NCBI RefSeq assembly: GCF_044769865.1
Contig: NZ_JBIZWA010000002.1
Coordinates: 659,733 to 723,732 of the forward strand
Source of the DNA: Homoserinimonas sp044769865
GTDB lineage: Bacteria; Actinomycetota; Actinomycetes; Actinomycetales; Microbacteriaceae
Length of the DNA: 64,000 bases
Direction of reading: 5' to 3'
Both the position numbers and the translations under genes were made by a program. The notes beneath the pieces are model-generated. The model ran no database searches, was not told the origin of the DNA, and saw nothing but the letters and a program-made list of their open reading frames with translations. Every line of letters starts with the position of its first letter. Positions within the stretch are counted from its first letter, which is position 1. Below are positions 8,665-16,531 of this stretch, one piece after another.

Positions 8665-9006
8665 CACGAGAATTTGGAGCGCCTTCACCAGCTGGGCATC
8701 CGTCTCTCTGTGGACGACTTCGGCACCGGGCACGCCGGTTTCTCGTATCTCTCCGACTTTCCGATCGATGAGATCAAAATTGACCGTTCCTTCGTCAGCA
8801 AACTCGGCGTCTCCCCGGAAGCGACTGCGATCATCACAAGCTGCATCGAACTCGCCCACGCACTCGATGTCACAGTCGTCGCTGAGGGCGTCGAAACCCG
8901 TGAGCAACTCGCGGGTCTCACCGAACTCGGCTGCGACATTGCCCAGGGGTTCCACTACTCACGACCACTCAAAGCCGAAGCACTTGGCGGCTTCCTCAGC
9001 GTGTAA
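8665..9006 (+). pseudogene. EAL-domain c-di-GMP phosphodiesterase, C-terminal fragment
   Basis: The frame encodes the last half of an EAL domain: LSVDDFGTGHAGFSYL carries the DDFGTG loop (metal and catalytic Asp pair), EIKIDRSFV holds the catalytic Lys, and VVAEGVETREQ the late Glu. The first half, with the E-A-L motif itself and the first metal ligands, is absent; upstream the frame runs into the divergent lipoprotein-like fragment. An enzyme hydrolysing cyclic di-GMP would need the missing part, so this is a remnant. Confidence 0.8.
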
Positions 9007-9059
9007 GTCGCTGCTCGTTCCGGACCTCGATACCACCGGGGCCGGTCTCCCTCAGTCGC

Positions 9060-10103
9060 TCACGCGTGCGGTACGACGACTGCACGGCCCGAGAGCTTGC
9101 CGTCGTGGAGGTCGTGGTAAGCCTGCAGCGCGTCATCCATTGAGTAACGGGTGACACTCGGGGTGATCTGGCCGGCGCGGTAGAGGGCAGCCACCTCGTG
9201 CAGTTCTTCGATGGTGCCCCAGTAGGTGTTGGTGAGTTCTGCCTCGTAGGGGTTCGAGTAGAAGTCCCACTGGGTGGGCGACCCGGCGACCCCAATGACG
9301 GTGATGCGCCCCTGGCGTCGCACGACCTTCTGCGCGAGCCCGATCGTCTGGGTCACCCCGACGAAGTCGAAGACCGCATCGACACCTTGCCCGCCGGTGA
9401 GCTCACGGATGCGCTCCACTTGGTCGTCGCCGCCCGGCACGGTCACCGCGCCTGCCTTCTCTGCCTCAGCCATCGCCTCCGGCTTCATGTCGGTCGCAAT
9501 GACGGTCGCCCCGGTGAGCACGCGCAGGAGCTGGACCCCCAGCTGGCCGAGCCCGCCGAGCCCGATCACGAGGGCGGTCTTTCCACCGCCGGCAAGCTTC
9601 GGCAGCGACAATTTGATGGCGTGGTACGGGGTCAGGGCGGCATCGGCGAGCGGCGCGGCATCCACCGGGTCGGCATCGCCGAGTGGGACGAGGTTCCGCG
9701 CGGGCACCGTCATGTATTCGGCCATGCCGCCGTCGCGTCCCAGCCCGGTCGCGAGGTAGGGCTGGGTCTCTGCGTTGTAACAGTAGGTGTCCTGGCCGCG
9801 AGAGCAGGCGGGGCAGCGGCCACAGCCGATGGGGCCGTAGACCAGGTAGGCCTCCCCCTTCTCGAAGCCGGTCACACCTTCGCCAACCTCCTCGACCCAG
9901 CCGGAGTTCTCGTGGCCCAGCGTGTAGCTGGGGGCCAGCTGCTCCCCCATGCTCTCGTCGAACTGCTCGAAGATCGCGACGTCGGAGTGGCAGGCACCCG
10001 CGCCGGCAATCTTCAGCAGCACCTCGCCGGGGGCGGGCGTCGGGCGTTCAACTTCCTCGAGCGTGGGGAAGGTCTTCCACTGCGTGAAGCGCACGGCTTT
10101 CAT
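9060..10103 (-). CDS. Zinc-dependent NAD(P)+ alcohol dehydrogenase (MDR family)
   Basis: A 347-residue medium-chain dehydrogenase. Catalytic zinc ligands are the Cys of GACHSD and the His and Glu of GHEN; the structural zinc loop is GCGRCPACSRGQDTYC with four cysteines; the Rossmann motif is GLGGLGQLG. It oxidises alcohols or reduces aldehydes with NAD(P)(H). The ATG at 10103 has a strong Shine-Dalgarno (TAGGAGG) 6 bases upstream. No partner gene is adjacent, so the physiological substrate is open. Confidence 0.9.
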   Translation of the reverse strand: MKAVRFTQWKTFPTLEEVERPTPAPGEVLLKIAGAGACHSDVAIFEQFDESMGEQLAPSYTLGHENSGWVEEVGEGVTGFEKGEAYLVYGPIGCGRCPACSRGQDTYCYNAETQPYLATGLGRDGGMAEYMTVPARNLVPLGDADPVDAAPLADAALTPYHAIKLSLPKLAGGGKTALVIGLGGLGQLGVQLLRVLTGATVIATDMKPEAMAEAEKAGAVTVPGGDDQVERIRELTGGQGVDAVFDFVGVTQTIGLAQKVVRRQGRITVIGVAGSPTQWDFYSNPYEAELTNTYWGTIEELHEVAALYRAGQITPSVTRYSMDDALQAYHDLHDGKLSGRAVVVPHA

Positions 10104-10265
10104 CTGGTCCTCCTACCGGCAACGCCGCGGCACGTTCACGGCACCGAGAGACGACGCTGCACTCTTAGCGGATACTAACCACGCTGCATCCACGTTGACA
10201 GGGTCAGCGCGCAACAATGCGACTGCCCAACAGACGCCCAGCGTTCTCGATGGGGTCGACGCGCG

Positions 10266-10943
10266 TCATCTGACCGTCTCCTCGGGCTCGTGTTCATCGT
10301 CTTCGTGCTCCAAGGCCTCGAGGACCTCGAAGGACGATTCGACATCGCCGCGCCATGCTTCGATGCCTTCACGGATCGCGAGCACCGCGACGGCGAGGGC
10401 GGCCACGGAATCGGCCCACCACCAACCGAACAGGCTGTTCAGAGCGAGGCCGATGAAGACCGCTCCCGAGAGGTAGATGCAGAGGACGAGCTGCCGAGCG
10501 TCAGCCATGACGCTCTTCGAGTCCAGTTCGCGACCGGTGTGCATCTCGAACAAGGCGAGGAGGGGCATGACGACCAGACTGAGCGCTGTGATCCCGAGTC
10601 CGAAAGGACTATGTTCGGGCCCCTCCACCCGAACAAGGCTCAGGACAGCGTCGATCGAGACGTAGGCCGCGAGGGCGAAGAAGGCGATACCGATCGCCTT
10701 CACCGTAACTTTCTCCCAGCGCTCCGGTTCTTTGCGGGTGAACTGCCATGCGATCGCGGCCGCGGACAGCACTTCCACGATGGAGTCCAGGCCGAACCCG
10801 ATCAGGGCGGCGGAGGACGCGACAGTACCGGCCCACATCGCAACGATGGCTTCGATGACGTTGTACGTGATCGTGAAAGCGACGATGAAGCGGACGCGAC
10901 GATGCAGCGTGGAACGACGCTCAGTGGTCAGTGGCACGCTCAT
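10266..10943 (-). CDS. Cation transporter, cation-diffusion-facilitator type
   Basis: A 225-residue protein with six predicted transmembrane helices, including GFGLDSIVEVLSAAAIAW in helix 2 and WWADSVAALAVAVLAI in helix 5, the positions where CDF transporters carry their metal-binding Asp pairs; the C-terminus is His/Glu/Asp-rich (EHEDDEHEPEE). It probably exports a divalent metal across the inner membrane. The ATG at 10943 overlaps the stop of the metalloregulator by 4 bases (ATGA), so the two are translationally coupled, and the CmtR-like regulator points to Cd/Pb or Zn. Confidence 0.85.
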   Translation of the reverse strand: MSVPLTTERRSTLHRRVRFIVAFTITYNVIEAIVAMWAGTVASSAALIGFGLDSIVEVLSAAAIAWQFTRKEPERWEKVTVKAIGIAFFALAAYVSIDAVLSLVRVEGPEHSPFGLGITALSLVVMPLLALFEMHTGRELDSKSVMADARQLVLCIYLSGAVFIGLALNSLFGWWWADSVAALAVAVLAIREGIEAWRGDVESSFEVLEALEHEDDEHEPEETVR

Positions 10944-11299
10944 GCGGTCGCTCCCGTTCCGCAGCAGCCAGGGACGGTGCACGAGTCGTCGAGGCACGGG
11001 GCGTTCTCGTCGACGGCTAGAGTCACGTCGACGAGTGCGGTGAGCGCGGCCGCTAGGTGCGGATCCGCGATTTCATATCGCGTCTGCCGCCCCTCCGGTT
11101 CTGCCACCACGATTCCGCAATCGCGCAGACACGTTAGGTGATTAGAGACGTTCGACCGGGACAGTTCCAACGACCGCGAAAGCACGGCAGGGTAGCTTGG
11201 TCCGCCGAGCAGCGTCATCAGGATTCGGGAACGGGTCGGATCGGCCATCGCTCGACCGAGACGGTTCATTACGTCAATACGAGAAGCTATAGTCAGCAT
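10940..11299 (-). CDS. cmtR: CmtR-type ArsR/SmtB metal-sensing repressor
   Basis: A 119-residue winged-helix repressor closely resembling the mycobacterial Cd/Pb sensor CmtR. The metal ligands known for CmtR, Cys57, Cys61 and Cys102, fall at identical positions here (LTCLRDCG and ENAPC), with extra cysteines at 107, 112 and 113. The recognition helix is SRSNVSNHLTCL. Metal binding should release the repressor from its operator. It is the first gene of an operon with the CDF transporter. An inverted repeat spanning its start codon is a plausible autoregulatory operator. Confidence 0.9.
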   Translation of the reverse strand: MLTIASRIDVMNRLGRAMADPTRSRILMTLLGGPSYPAVLSRSLELSRSNVSNHLTCLRDCGIVVAEPEGRQTRYEIADPHLAAALTALVDVTLAVDENAPCLDDSCTVPGCCGTGATA

Positions 11300-11311
11300 C
11301 CAATGACTATA
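11288..11311 (-). promoter_or_regulatory. Inverted repeat over the cmtR start: likely operator and leaderless promoter
   Basis: TATAGTCA, 8 bases, TGACTATA: a perfect 8-bp dyad with the cmtR ATG (11299-11297) in its spacer. On the minus strand TATAGT (11311-11306) is a good -10 hexamer six bases before the ATG, so transcription may begin at the start codon. A repressor bound here would block both this promoter and possibly the divergent fragment. Confidence 0.6.
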
Positions 11312-11353
11312 CAGCAGTCACTGATCAATGCCGGGGCTGGGAGAATGGGCAGC

Positions 11354-11478
11354 ATGCGTACTGGGGTCGAATGGGTGGAACGACACCAGGTGGCGCTCTA
11401 TCTCATCGCCCTTCTCATCGGTGCCGGTGTAGGACTTCTGATCCCCGGAGTCGCGCATCCGGCAGAGGGCGCTATCAA
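11354..11478 (+). pseudogene. N-terminal fragment of an ACR3/bile-acid-symporter-like arsenite transporter
   Basis: About 40 codons from the ATG at 11354 read GVEWVERHQVALYLIALLIG then AGVGLLIPG, the first helix of the ACR3-type arsenic resistance/bile acid:sodium symporter family (WxERHQxxLY). Family sequence ends near GAIN at 11478, and the frame continues into unrelated DNA just before the left repeat of the island. The gene is divergent from cmtR, a common arrangement for metal resistance. The rest of the transporter is not in the window. Confidence 0.6.
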
Positions 11479-11495
11479 CCGCCGTCGACACGAAC

Positions 11496-11590
11496 TCCGA
11501 AACGACAAAATCCCTCCCGACAACTGCCGGAAGGGATTTCGCATGAAGTTTTTGGACCAGTTCTTAGAACGGCCCATTGGTGGGCTGTTC
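11496..11590. repeat. Left end repeat of the island (att-like)
   Basis: Contains a hairpin at 11507-11542 (AAATCCCT ... AGGGATTT) and, at 11573-11587, CCCATTGGTGGGCTG, which equals the tRNA-Pro 3' end plus CCA and flank with one base missing. It aligns along its whole length with 41184-41280. Confidence 0.6.
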
Positions 11591-11815
11591 CAAGAACTCA
11601 AAGTCCGCCGGTATCGCGGGGCTCTTTCCCATGCGCGGAAGTCGTTTTCCTCCACACCCCTCCGGATTTTCCTCTTTTCGAGGAGCCCGGTCGGTCTCTC
11701 TTTGGAGCGCCCCCGCCCCTGGATGCGCTCAGCCCTGATGTGGCCAACCACGTTTACGATCGACAGGGGCAGAGATGCATCTCTTCGAGCCGCTGCAGAC
11801 AGTGTCGAGAATCCG
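11591..11815. other. Non-coding stretch between left repeat and BspA gene
   Basis: Short overlapping open frames only; none has recognisable sequence or a ribosome site. It may hold the transcription terminator of the BspA-like gene, but I see no clear hairpin with a T-run. Confidence 0.4.
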
Positions 11816-14800
11816 CTATCGCCGCGCTGTCCCAGGTACCCGGAAGGCGACGCGCTCATACGACCAAACCGAGGGCGCATACGTGCGGATGACGTGATCC
11901 TTCTCCGCAGCGCTGGCCGTGTAGAAGTGGTGCATCTTGCTGTCACTCCAGAACCGATAGACCTCGTTTGTGCCGGCCGAGGCCGATCCGCTCGGATACA
12001 CGTAGTACGCAACACGCTCATAAGCCCACACGGCGTCGTCGTACGCACGGATCACATGATCGCGTTCAGACGCGCTAGCTGTGTAAAAGTGTCCGTTCAG
12101 AGTGCTACTCCAGAAACGATAAAGCGGCACCGTCCCAGGCTGTTGTGTCGTGAATGCTTGATAGGCGACCCGCTCGTATTTCCAGATATGCGAGGGATAC
12201 GTCTTAATAATGTGATCGCGCTCCGCCGCGCTGGCGGTATAGAAGTGTCCTTGATGGGCGTCACTCCAGAACCTGAACACCGGCGTGGTCTTCGGAAGGG
12301 GTGCGGACGCGACTGCGGCGGTCGGAGCGCTTGTCTTCGTCACGCTGAGGTAGCCGAGCTTTGTCCCGGTCACCGCTACTGCTAGGGTCTTGCCCTTGTC
12401 CATTTCCACTGCGGTGTATGTCGCGGACTCGGCTCCGGCGATCTCGGTGCCGTTTCGCAACCATTGGTATGTGAGTGTCACTCCGGGGCTCCAGTTGCCC
12501 GGTGTGGCCGTGAGCGTGTCCCCCACCGTGGGAGTGACAGCCGAGAGGGTCGGAATGTCGGTGGATAACTCTCCGGCTGCGACTGCATCGGTCTCGGACG
12601 ACGTTGAGGAGGCCTCATCGTATCCCGGGGCTGTCCCCGTCGCCGTGACACTGAGCTTCTTTCCGAGGTATTCCGGATCTATCTCGTAAGTGGAATCGGT
12701 GGCGTTGGGAATTTCCTCCCCGTTCGCAAGCCATTGATAGGTGATCGCGCTCGGGGTTGGGCTCCAATCGTGAGTCGTTGCGACCAATACTTGGCCCACC
12801 TGTGCAGTGGAGCCGATAGTGACAGTGCCAGTGGTGATGGTGCCGGCTGCCACGGATTCGGTTTCTGCAGACGTTGCACGCGCCGTGACGTGACCCTCCC
12901 TTTGGCCTGTGACTGCAAATGAGAGCTTCTTGCCCAGGTCTGTTGCACCTATTTTGTATGTCAGCTCGGTGGCGCCCGGGATCGGCTTGCCGTCTGCTAA
13001 CCATTCGTATGCGGTCGTAGCGGGCGCCGGGGTCCATGCTGTAGTCGATGCGATGAGGGTTTCGCCGACTTGTGCGCGACCGGTCAAGGTCGGGTTGGTG
13101 GTGGTGAACCGCACTCCCGCGGTATATCCCGCCCATGATGGCGAGGTGTAACCGTTGGGGTACACAGTCGCGTCGAATTCGGGAAGGTAGTACATGGTCA
13201 GCCCGGTATCCCGACCACCCCATCCGTACAAGAACGATGCGCTCGGCGAAGTCGCCGGCTCGATGTAGGGCGGCGGCCCTAGCAAGGTCACTGACGTCAG
13301 AGGGTTGTTTCGGAAGGCGTATCTGTCGATGATGGTGACGGAATCAGGGATCACTACGGCCGCCAACGCATTGGACTCGAAAGCGTGTGGGTCAATGGTG
13401 GTCACCGAGTTTGGCATGACGATCGACGTCAAATCGTTGTTCGCGAATGCGTATTCGGCTACGTGAGTAATGGCGTCCGGAATCACCACCGACGTTAGGT
13501 GGTTACTCTCGAACGCCCTCTTGCCAATGCTGGAAACCGAATCCGGTATGACTACCGAGTCGAGAGCGTTGTATGCAAAAGCCTGGTCTGCGATGTCTAC
13601 GACCGAATCTGGGATGGTCACGGATGTCAGATCGTTGCTTGAAAACGCCCCCTTGGGAATGGTCGTAACCGACGACGGGATGACGATCGACGTCAGATTA
13701 TTAGTACTGAAGGCCCCGTCGCCGATGCTGGTTAAGGCATCCGGTAGGTCGACTGATAGTAGTTTGTTTCCGGAGAATGCGCCGCGACCGATACTGGTTA
13801 CGGAAGCTGGGATGACCGCAGATGTCAGCGCGTTCGTAGCGAACGCGGAGTCGCCGACACTGGTCACGGAATCTGGGATAACCACCGACGTCAACTCGTT
13901 CGTATAAAACGCATACTGGCCGATGTGGCTTACCCGGTCAGGGATCGTTACGGACGTGAGCGCATTGTACGAGAACGCGTTCTCCCCAATGTAGGAAACG
14001 GTACTCGGGATGGCCACCGCGGTCAGTGAATTATGCTGGAATGTGCCCCCGTCGATCACTCCAATCGAGTCCGGAATGACGACAGACGTCAGAGCGTTCA
14101 ACCTGAACGCTCCCCAGCCGAGGCTGGTCACCGACTCCGGGATGGTCACCGACGTCAGCGCATTCTCCGCGAATGCGTGCGGCTCGATGTTGGTGATAGT
14201 GGCCGGTATGGTAACCGCTGTCAGAGCGTTGCTGTGAAACGCACTATTCGCGATGGTGGTCAGCGAATTGGGGATGACCACCGAAGTCAGATCGTTCAGC
14301 GCGAAAGCGGAGCTGCCGAGCGTGGTTACCGAGTCGGGTATGACCACCGAGGTGAGCGCGTTATCTTCGAACGCGCCGCCGCCTATCGACGTCACTGAAC
14401 TGGGTATTGACACCGATGTCAAGGCATTCGACTTGAACGCCCACGCGCCGATGCTGGTGACTGAATCAGGGATCGAAATTGACAACAACTCGTTGTCGCG
14501 GAACACCCAATCGCTAATAGTCGCAAGCGAATCAGGGATGTTCACAGAACTGAGCGAGTTGAATCCGAAGGCACCCTTCCCGACCGATGTCACAGATCTG
14601 GGTATATCCAGGGATGTCAAATCGTTGGCGTAGAAGGCCCAATCGCCAATGGTGGTGACCGAATCAGGGATCACTACCGAGGTCAATGCATTGTTCTGGA
14701 ATGCTTGATAGCCGACGCTGGTGACCGAATCGGGGATGACCACCGATGTCAAAGCTTTGTCAACGAAGGCATGCGCAACAATCTCGGTTACAGCATAATT

Positions 14801-15019
14801 ACCTGCCTGGCCTTCGACGTGCCTCGGAATGACGGGATCGGAACCACCAGCGGCAGGATCGAAGGAAATGAGCCTTGCACTACCGTCGCCGAATGCCCAG
14901 AAGCTCATCCCGTCCACGACCACGGTTTCTTGGAATGCGTGCGCTGGTGCGGCTATGACCAGACTCGCCGGGACCAGTAGTGCTATCGATAGCACTGATG
15001 CGAGTAGACGTTTTACCAT
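11816..15019 (-). CDS. Secreted BspA-type leucine-rich-repeat protein with Ig-like and DUF5648 repeats
   Basis: A 1067-residue exported protein. Residues 1-28 are a Sec signal peptide (KR, hydrophobic core, APAHA cleavage site). Residues 89-572 are 22 uninterrupted 22-residue LRR_5/BspA repeats of consensus ALTSVVIPDSVTSIG-x-x-AF-x-x-N. Then come about three Ig-like units with the YQWLANG-x-x-I-x-x-AT motif, and the last 150 residues hold three DUF5648 repeats (FRFWSD-x-x-x-GHFYTAS-x-x-ERDH). BspA proteins mediate adhesion and surface binding. No LPXTG or C-terminal membrane anchor is present, so it is released or held non-covalently. Its third-codon GC is visibly lower than in flanking core genes. 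The IS481 copy sits 145 bases before its start. Confidence 0.9.
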   Translation of the reverse strand: MVKRLLASVLSIALLVPASLVIAAPAHAFQETVVVDGMSFWAFGDGSARLISFDPAAGGSDPVIPRHVEGQAGNYAVTEIVAHAFVDKALTSVVIPDSVTSVGYQAFQNNALTSVVIPDSVTTIGDWAFYANDLTSLDIPRSVTSVGKGAFGFNSLSSVNIPDSLATISDWVFRDNELLSISIPDSVTSIGAWAFKSNALTSVSIPSSVTSIGGGAFEDNALTSVVIPDSVTTLGSSAFALNDLTSVVIPNSLTTIANSAFHSNALTAVTIPATITNIEPHAFAENALTSVTIPESVTSLGWGAFRLNALTSVVIPDSIGVIDGGTFQHNSLTAVAIPSTVSYIGENAFSYNALTSVTIPDRVSHIGQYAFYTNELTSVVIPDSVTSVGDSAFATNALTSAVIPASVTSIGRGAFSGNKLLSVDLPDALTSIGDGAFSTNNLTSIVIPSSVTTIPKGAFSSNDLTSVTIPDSVVDIADQAFAYNALDSVVIPDSVSSIGKRAFESNHLTSVVIPDAITHVAEYAFANNDLTSIVMPNSVTTIDPHAFESNALAAVVIPDSVTIIDRYAFRNNPLTSVTLLGPPPYIEPATSPSASFLYGWGGRDTGLTMYYLPEFDATVYPNGYTSPSWAGYTAGVRFTTTNPTLTGRAQVGETLIASTTAWTPAPATTAYEWLADGKPIPGATELTYKIGATDLGKKLSFAVTGQREGHVTARATSAETESVAAGTITTGTVTIGSTAQVGQVLVATTHDWSPTPSAITYQWLANGEEIPNATDSTYEIDPEYLGKKLSVTATGTAPGYDEASSTSSETDAVAAGELSTDIPTLSAVTPTVGDTLTATPGNWSPGVTLTYQWLRNGTEIAGAESATYTAVEMDKGKTLAVAVTGTKLGYLSVTKTSAPTAAVASAPLPKTTPVFRFWSDAHQGHFYTASAAERDHIIKTYPSHIWKYERVAYQAFTTQQPGTVPLYRFWSSTLNGHFYTASASERDHVIRAYDDAVWAYERVAYYVYPSGSASAGTNEVYRFWSDSKMHHFYTASAAEKDHVIRTYAPSVWSYERVAFRVPGTARR
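13304..14755 (-). repeat. 22 tandem 66-bp repeats encoding BspA LRR units
   Basis: Each unit encodes 22 residues; units are diverged at DNA level (no two identical), so the array is old rather than freshly amplified. First unit ALTSVVIPDSVTSVGYQAF-, last ALAAVVIPDSVTIIDRYAF-. Confidence 0.9.
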
Positions 15020-15158
15020 CCGGAAGGCCCCTTAGCGCTCAGCTGTCACGGGCACGTACTCTTTGGCTACCGAAACTCTCGCGACCCTAGGCCAAGCTAC
15101 AGACCGACGCACCTGCTCCGTCGAAGGTAGCGACCATAGCGGTCATACGGCAACCTTC

Positions 15159-15164
15159 GCTAGG
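15159..15164. repeat. Target-site duplication GCTAGG, left copy
   Basis: Six bases identical to 16245-16250, directly outside the left inverted repeat of the IS481 element. Confidence 0.85.
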
Positions 15165-16244
15165 TGTACTCGGTCATGAGGTTGGTGACACTCGGCTGAT
15201 TGGGGGTTGGCTGCCGCAGGCGGTGTGTGCTCGATCGTAGTTGTAGTGGTCCAGCCATGGCGCCAGTGCTGCGGTGCGCTGCTCGTTGCTGTGGAATGGG
15301 TGCCGGTAGGCCCAGTTCTCCTGCAGGGTGCGGTTGAAGCGTTCTGCTTTGCCGTTCTGCCAGGGTGAGTATGGCCTGGTCAGGATGTGCTTGGCGTTTA
15401 GCGCCTTCAGGACGGCTTGGAAGTCGTTGGAGTTTCGGTAGTTGAGGGCGTTGTCGGTCATGACCGCTTTGAGCTGGACGTTGTGGTCGGCGAAGAACGC
15501 TGCCGCGTCGGCGAGGAACTCGGCGCAGGTGCTGCCCTTCTCGTCGGGGAGGATCTGGGCGAACGCGAGCCGGGAATGGTCATCAACGGCGACGTGGACA
15601 TAGTCGAATCCGAGCTTCTTCGATCGGACCCGCCCGGTGTTGTGATTGATCGTGGCCGGGCCGCCCAGCCGCCATCCGCCTCCCTCGGGGATGCGGCCGA
15701 GTTTCTTCACGTCGATGTGGAGCAGATCCCCGGGATGGTCGCGTTCGTAACGCAGCTGGGTGCGGCGGGCGGCGCGGATGCGAATCCCGGTGACCGGATC
15801 CAACTCATGCAGTCGCGGCAACCCGGCCCGAGTAATGATTCGGGACGCGGTCGAGGGACTCACCCCGACCCGGCGGGCCAACTCGTCTCGACCCAACCGC
15901 TCCGCGCGGCGCAATTGCAATAGCCGAGCAGCAACATTCGGCGCGGTCGCTGCCGGGGAGCGGCCCGGGCGCGAGGAGCGATCCATCAGCCCCGCCAGCC
16001 CGGCTTGTCGATATCGGGCAACCCATCGGTGGGCGCACTGCCGCGAGACGCCGAGTTCCTTCGCGACATGCGACACCGGACGGCCCGAAAGGACTCGCTG
16101 GACAAGGATCAAACGGCCAGCCGGAGCCAGCCTCGCATTACGGTGGACCAAGAGAAGGCCTCCAGTTCTTGGGTGACGTTAGACACCACCCAGAATGGAG
16201 GCCTTCTCCTCATCTGTCAGTCACCAACGTGCTGACCGGGTACA
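15165..16244. mobile_element. Complete IS481-family insertion sequence (1080 bp)
   Basis: The left end TGTACTCGGTCA...GGTTGGTGAC and the reverse complement of the right end TGTACCCGGTCA...CGTTGGTGAC form imperfect terminal inverted repeats of about 25 bp starting with TGT. Both sides carry the 6-bp direct repeat GCTAGG. One intact transposase gene fills the element. Confidence 0.9.
15174..16151 (-). CDS. IS481 family transposase
   Basis: A 325-residue transposase: N-terminal helix-turn-helix (VAKELGVSRQCAHRWVARY), a second HTH (LARRVGVSPSTASRI), and an RNase-H-fold DDE domain with Asp147 (LLHIDVKK), Asp233 (MTDNALNY) and Glu270 (NGKAERFNR). All three catalytic residues are present and the length is normal, so the element should be active. 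Its start is the ATG at 16151 and it ends a few bases inside the left inverted repeat. Confidence 0.95.
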   Translation of the reverse strand: MVHRNARLAPAGRLILVQRVLSGRPVSHVAKELGVSRQCAHRWVARYRQAGLAGLMDRSSRPGRSPAATAPNVAARLLQLRRAERLGRDELARRVGVSPSTASRIITRAGLPRLHELDPVTGIRIRAARRTQLRYERDHPGDLLHIDVKKLGRIPEGGGWRLGGPATINHNTGRVRSKKLGFDYVHVAVDDHSRLAFAQILPDEKGSTCAEFLADAAAFFADHNVQLKAVMTDNALNYRNSNDFQAVLKALNAKHILTRPYSPWQNGKAERFNRTLQENWAYRHPFHSNEQRTAALAPWLDHYNYDRAHTACGSQPPISRVSPTS

Positions 16245-16250
16245 GCTAGG
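16245..16250. repeat. Target-site duplication GCTAGG, right copy
   Basis: Matches 15159-15164 exactly, just outside the right inverted repeat. Confidence 0.85.
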
Positions 16251-16279
16251 TCCGTCTGTCACCCCAGTTCGGGGCTCAC

Positions 16280-16529
16280 TCATATGTCCTGTGCTGGCCG
16301 AACCCCAACAACTGCAGCCTTGGCTCTGCCCCGTCTCTCGACAACCCGCCCTGCTTCACGGTTCGCGGCGTGGAGTAGACGTTCGCAGCGCCAAGCTCCA
16401 CTGTCCCCACATGAGAGCCTCTCGGCACGCATGGACACTCCGAGTACTACGGCGGCAGAGACACCAGCGAACACGGCCGATATCGAGAAAGCAAGTAATT
16501 TTATGGTCTGCCACGGCTTCTTTTGTCAT
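16280..16529 (-). pseudogene. Small exported or membrane protein, frame broken at an A-run
   Basis: From the ATG at 16529 the reading frame is MTKEAVADHK..., but dropping one base from the run of four A (T4 at 16521-16524 on the plus strand) gives MTKKPWQTIKLLAFSISAVF followed by AGVSAAVVLG, a convincing signal peptide, and an open frame to 16280 (about 82 residues, very basic C-terminus). The start falls directly after the stop of the nuclease frame upstream, as in an operon. Either a sequencing error or a decayed gene; function unknown. Confidence 0.35.
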
Positions 16530-16531
16530 TG

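Noticed and set aside
13304..14755. Possible CRISPR array
   Set aside because: The 66-bp periodicity is coding for LRR units with no identical repeats and spacers, and no cas genes are nearby.
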